NCBI RefSeq assembly: GCF_900100605.1
Contig: NZ_FNCN01000014.1
Location: forward strand, 120,012-184,011
Source of the DNA: Sinosporangium album
Lineage (GTDB): Bacteria > Actinomycetota > Actinomycetes > Streptosporangiales > Streptosporangiaceae
Reading direction: 5' to 3'
DNA: 64,000 nucleotides
The first letter of the stretch is position 1; each line of letters begins with the position of its first letter. The notes beneath the pieces were generated by a model, which searched no databases, was not told where the DNA came from, and worked only from the letters and a program-made list of their open reading frames with translations. Both the position numbers and the translations under genes were made by a program. This document shows positions 61,553 to 64,000 of this stretch, one piece after another.

Positions 61553-62107
61553 CTATACGCGCTTTTCCATCCGGTGGTGCTGAATCTTACGGAGGGCCAA
61601 TTCCCACGGATAGTTGTCAATCGTGTCGCCCCCGGTTCCGGGTGCGTGCGGCTCTAGCTGACCGGGGCCGAGAAGAACCGTAATGCCTTCAGCGCGAAGG
61701 CTTTCAACGCTTCGCTGGAAAGGGGCACGTGAGGCATAGGCGTAGTTTACGAACGGCAGGATGACAATAGGGATGCCAAGTCCTGGAGCTTCTGCCAGTA
61801 GAGCGAGGGCATAGGTGTCGGCGATGCCCTGAGCGAATTTATTGATGGTGTTATAGGAGGCTGATGCAACGATAATTGCGTCAGCCTTGGGGGAACGACG
61901 TTCACTCGGTTCGCGGTAACTACTGCGGACCGGTCGGCCGGTTTGCTGCTCCAACGCGGGGACGTCGATGAAGCTTATGGCCGACGGTGTGGCAATGATC
62001 TGGACGTGCCATCCCTCGTTCTGGGCGAGGTGGGCCAATCGGCCCACCTCGCTTGCCGCTCCTGTGGCACACACAATGATGTAGAGCATGCTGCCGGTCT
62101 CTGTCAT
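61553..62107 (-). CDS. Flavoprotein (PPC decarboxylase/HFCD-like)
   Basis: 184 residues from an ATG overlapping the upstream regulator stop (ATGA). The fold begins YIIVCATGAASEVGRLAHLAQ, and KADAIIVASASYNTINKFAQGIAD is the characteristic substrate-binding segment of homo-oligomeric flavin-containing Cys decarboxylases. This actinomycete subgroup is usually encoded next to an HTH/TPR regulator. Substrate unknown. Base composition is lower in G+C than the rest of the window, suggesting acquisition. Confidence 0.85.
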   Translation of the reverse strand: MTETGSMLYIIVCATGAASEVGRLAHLAQNEGWHVQIIATPSAISFIDVPALEQQTGRPVRSSYREPSERRSPKADAIIVASASYNTINKFAQGIADTYALALLAEAPGLGIPIVILPFVNYAYASRAPFQRSVESLRAEGITVLLGPGQLEPHAPGTGGDTIDNYPWELALRKIQHHRMEKRV

Positions 62108-63564
62108 GTAATGACTCCAAGGAATGCGGCGAATTCTCGGGCATCCCGGCGGACGCTGCTCGGTGCCGTGGTCACGATGTCCTGGATAAGACGAAGAGCC
62201 GCAGGACGCTTGGTGACCTCTTCAGAAGCGATCTGTTGAATGGCCCGCAGCACATGTAGCGCCTTATCTTGCCTACCGCACATGAGGAATGCCCGAGAGG
62301 TATCCAGCATAAGGGCGGCTTTGCGCTCGTTGACTGGGAGTTTGTCCAGGTCGATACGGCGAGCATAGTCAATTGCGCTTCCGGCATCGCCTAGTTTCAC
62401 AGCGATGTTCACGCGATGGCATAGAACATTGGAGGGTCCGAAGGCGGTCCACTGATGATTGCCGTCGTAGCCGAGCTGCTGAGCGGCCTGGTCAGCCTCG
62501 TCGATAAGCTCGGCGACAACGTGTCGGTTCCCGGTATGCGCTGCGGCGACGGCTCCGCTTAGCAACAATGACCCGTAGATGGATAGTTCGTCGGCTGTCG
62601 GTGACTTCAGATCGGCATTCATTCGTGCAGCCGTGGCGCTTGCCGTTGTGGCGGCCACGCGATGGTGTGCGTCACGCATGAGAGTACGGACCACAATTCG
62701 GGAGCTCGACCCAATTACCAGAGGGCTCTCAGTGGCATGAGCGGCTTGGACACTGCGGTCTGCCGCAACCCATGCAAGTCCTTTATCTTCCTGTTTGAGC
62801 AGGATGGAGGCTGTGACATGGTGCGACTCGGCGGATAGGGCGAGTGCTCGTAGTTTCGCATCGCCGCCCAACACTGTGCAGGCGGAGCGGATCGCGCGAA
62901 GCAGGTTAGGCAGCTTGGCGGTCACCTCGGCGTATCGACACGCCTGGTAGTTCTGTTTGGCCTGGGCTACCAATCCGGCGACGATATCCAAGCTAACGGG
63001 AGGGACTGGAGGGGCGGAGTATTCGACCAGGGCGACGGCGAGATTATCAATATCTCGACCAGCATCTTGCGTTTTTTCGGGCTCGTTAAGTACGGCACCG
63101 AACAGTGCAGCTCCAGCTAGCCCAACAAACTCACGGCGCTGCACTTCGTCGTCGTTTTCCCCTATTTTATCAAAGTCCATGATGGTAGTCGAAGGTCTGG
63201 AAGCGTCGGGTTCACTCTGGACGGGTTGACGAATTAAGTTTGATCCGATCGCATCGGACGTGCTCAGAGTCGGGTTGCTGGTGGTATGGTGCGGTGAGGA
63301 TGGAAATAGGACAGCTTCTTCTATGCCGAAGACCCGACAATAGAGAATGCGGTAAGGGTCTCTGGGTAGATGCTCCCCAGCCTCCCACGAACAAATGCGA
63401 CGCTTGATCGACTCCTTCGAGGGGAGTTGTCTTCGTAGCTCCTCCCCTGCCGCTTCTATGAGCTTCTGCGCCAACTGCTTCATCGACCAGTCACGCATGC
63501 GCCGCTCACTATGCAACCTGATGGCCCAGTCCGGCTTAGCAGTGCTTGGCAGATTACTCATCAT
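62104..63564 (-). CDS. XRE-type HTH regulator with TPR-like C-terminus
   Basis: 486 residues from ATG with AGGAGCGC upstream. The N-terminal HTH is about 14-75 (SMKQLAQKLIEAAGEE ... ICSWEAGEHLPRDPYRILYCRVFGIEE). A linker with RREFVGLAGAALFGAVL, a frequent pattern in Streptomyces HTH/TPR proteins, leads to helical repeats (about 190-475). It is coupled to the flavoprotein by a 4-bp overlap. Direct repeats at 63580-63597 lie 16 bp upstream of its start and may be its own operator. Confidence 0.88.
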   Translation of the reverse strand: MMSNLPSTAKPDWAIRLHSERRMRDWSMKQLAQKLIEAAGEELRRQLPSKESIKRRICSWEAGEHLPRDPYRILYCRVFGIEEAVLFPSSPHHTTSNPTLSTSDAIGSNLIRQPVQSEPDASRPSTTIMDFDKIGENDDEVQRREFVGLAGAALFGAVLNEPEKTQDAGRDIDNLAVALVEYSAPPVPPVSLDIVAGLVAQAKQNYQACRYAEVTAKLPNLLRAIRSACTVLGGDAKLRALALSAESHHVTASILLKQEDKGLAWVAADRSVQAAHATESPLVIGSSSRIVVRTLMRDAHHRVAATTASATAARMNADLKSPTADELSIYGSLLLSGAVAAAHTGNRHVVAELIDEADQAAQQLGYDGNHQWTAFGPSNVLCHRVNIAVKLGDAGSAIDYARRIDLDKLPVNERKAALMLDTSRAFLMCGRQDKALHVLRAIQQIASEEVTKRPAALRLIQDIVTTAPSSVRRDAREFAAFLGVIT

Positions 63565-63579
63565 GCGCTCCTACCTGCT

Positions 63580-63597
63580 GACTGTCATCGACTGTCA
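63580..63597 (-). promoter_or_regulatory. Tandem GACTGTCA operator-like repeats
   Basis: GACTGTCA occurs at 63580-63587 and 63590-63597, one helical turn apart, upstream of the XRE/TPR gene. A separate perfect palindrome, CAAACGTTTG, lies at 63667-63676 in the same divergent region. Confidence 0.55.
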
Positions 63598-63751
63598 CCT
63601 AGTGTCCGCTAGAAGCACCTCGGCACGCACCTGATCGGCTCAACAGACTTGAGTTCGACAACGTGCCAAACGTTTGCCGGAAAAGCGGACCCGCCAAGGC
63701 GTTAGGCGACGCCCGGCGGGTCCTCGATCGCAGTTGGAGGTGCGATCTGGG

Positions 63752-64000
63752 ATGAATCTTACGGCTCTGAGACCCCACAGAGGGGCGAATGCGGGTGAGG
63801 TGTTGCGGCCGTACGCCGAGGCGCTGAGGTCTCAGCACGCGGTGGTGCGTGAAGAGGGGCATCGGCTGCTGGTGCGGTCGGCCTGCGGGGTCGCCGCGAC
63901 GGTCGGTGTGGTCGAGACCCCGATCTGGGACGGGCGGAAGTTGCACTTCCTCGTCCGCCAGATGGACCCGGTGGCCAAGGAGTGGCTCTTCCCCGTGGGC
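63752..64000 (+). CDS. Unknown protein, 5' part
   Basis: At least 83 residues from an ATG behind GGAGG (63736-63740); the gene runs past the window. The visible part (ALRSQHAVVREEGHRLLVRSACG, then TPIWDGRKLHFLVRQMDPVAKEWLFP) shows no recognised motif. Divergent from the XRE/TPR regulator, sharing the 187-bp control region. Confidence 0.7.
   Translation, partial: MNLTALRPHRGANAGEVLRPYAEALRSQHAVVREEGHRLLVRSACGVAATVGVVETPIWDGRKLHFLVRQMDPVAKEWLFPVG

Overview
The window is high-GC DNA with many GTG starts, WhiB, PucR and AfsR-type (NB-ARC/TPR) regulators, a DmdR/IdeR-type iron box and an actinomycete type I-E CRISPR repeat. It suggests a filamentous actinobacterium, and the domain styles resemble Streptosporangiaceae; that family placement is an inference from gene style, not a database result. 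Both window edges cut genes (a YihY-type membrane protein at the left, an unknown protein at the right).

Layout. 1-2.9 kb: YihY-family membrane protein, glyA, and a ribbon-helix-helix/PIN toxin-antitoxin pair. 3.3-14.1 kb: three tandem, very large secreted paralogues (about 1180-1190 aa) with the architecture signal peptide, I9-like propeptide, subtilisin (S8) fold, carboxypeptidase-regulatory-like repeats, beta-sandwich, BACON-like domain and malectin-like domain. All three have lost the catalytic His and the oxyanion Asn, and each has a different pattern at Asp and Ser, so they look like a family of dead proteases reused as secreted binding proteins. 14.4-21.1 kb: a stress/energy block with Hsp20, a GNAT-acyl-CoA synthetase fusion, RsgA preceded by a tiny leader ORF and hairpin, a phosphoribosyltransferase and an orphan CydB. 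21.1-26.8 kb: a dense GATC cluster, a WhiB protein, a sucrase/ferredoxin-like Fe-S protein behind an iron box, and a TetR-controlled GlpD-like / alkyl-DHAP-synthase-like divergent pair. 27.2-32.2 kb: metallophosphoesterase and a three-gene NB-ARC/TPR regulatory operon. 32.3-35.5 kb: an A-family DNA polymerase, a two-repeat CRISPR relic fused to a truncated MFS gene, and a HigBA-like module with a frameshifted toxin.

35.6-50 kb: a receptor Ser/Thr kinase, then a purine/allantoin-type catabolic island: DUF2877-FdrA-DUF1116 (oxamate carbamoyltransferase-type set) divergent from pucR and a three-subunit molybdenum hydroxylase (FAD, Fe-S, Mo subunits). cydA-cydB follows in the opposite direction, with a strikingly regular CTAC/GTAG half-site array over its promoter. 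50-57.5 kb is accessory and decayed: frameshifted antitoxin and MerR remnants, an alcohol dehydrogenase, an unrecognised LamG + Vps62-like two-gene unit, an endonuclease/exonuclease/phosphatase-methyltransferase fusion with a frameshifted tail, and two divergent genes (one a DndA/IscS-like cysteine desulfurase) that have both lost their 5' ends at one deletion junction.

57.5-64 kb: VOC protein and AraC regulator, a secreted S33 tripeptidyl-aminopeptidase-like hydrolase, a tandem universal stress protein with a DevR-like box, an isolated multi-tier stem-loop, and a lower-GC XRE/TPR regulator-flavoprotein pair. The most unusual signals are the dead subtilase trio, the CRISPR-MFS junction, the cydA operator array, the possible DNA-sulfur/methyl modification relic and the LamG/Vps62-like pair.
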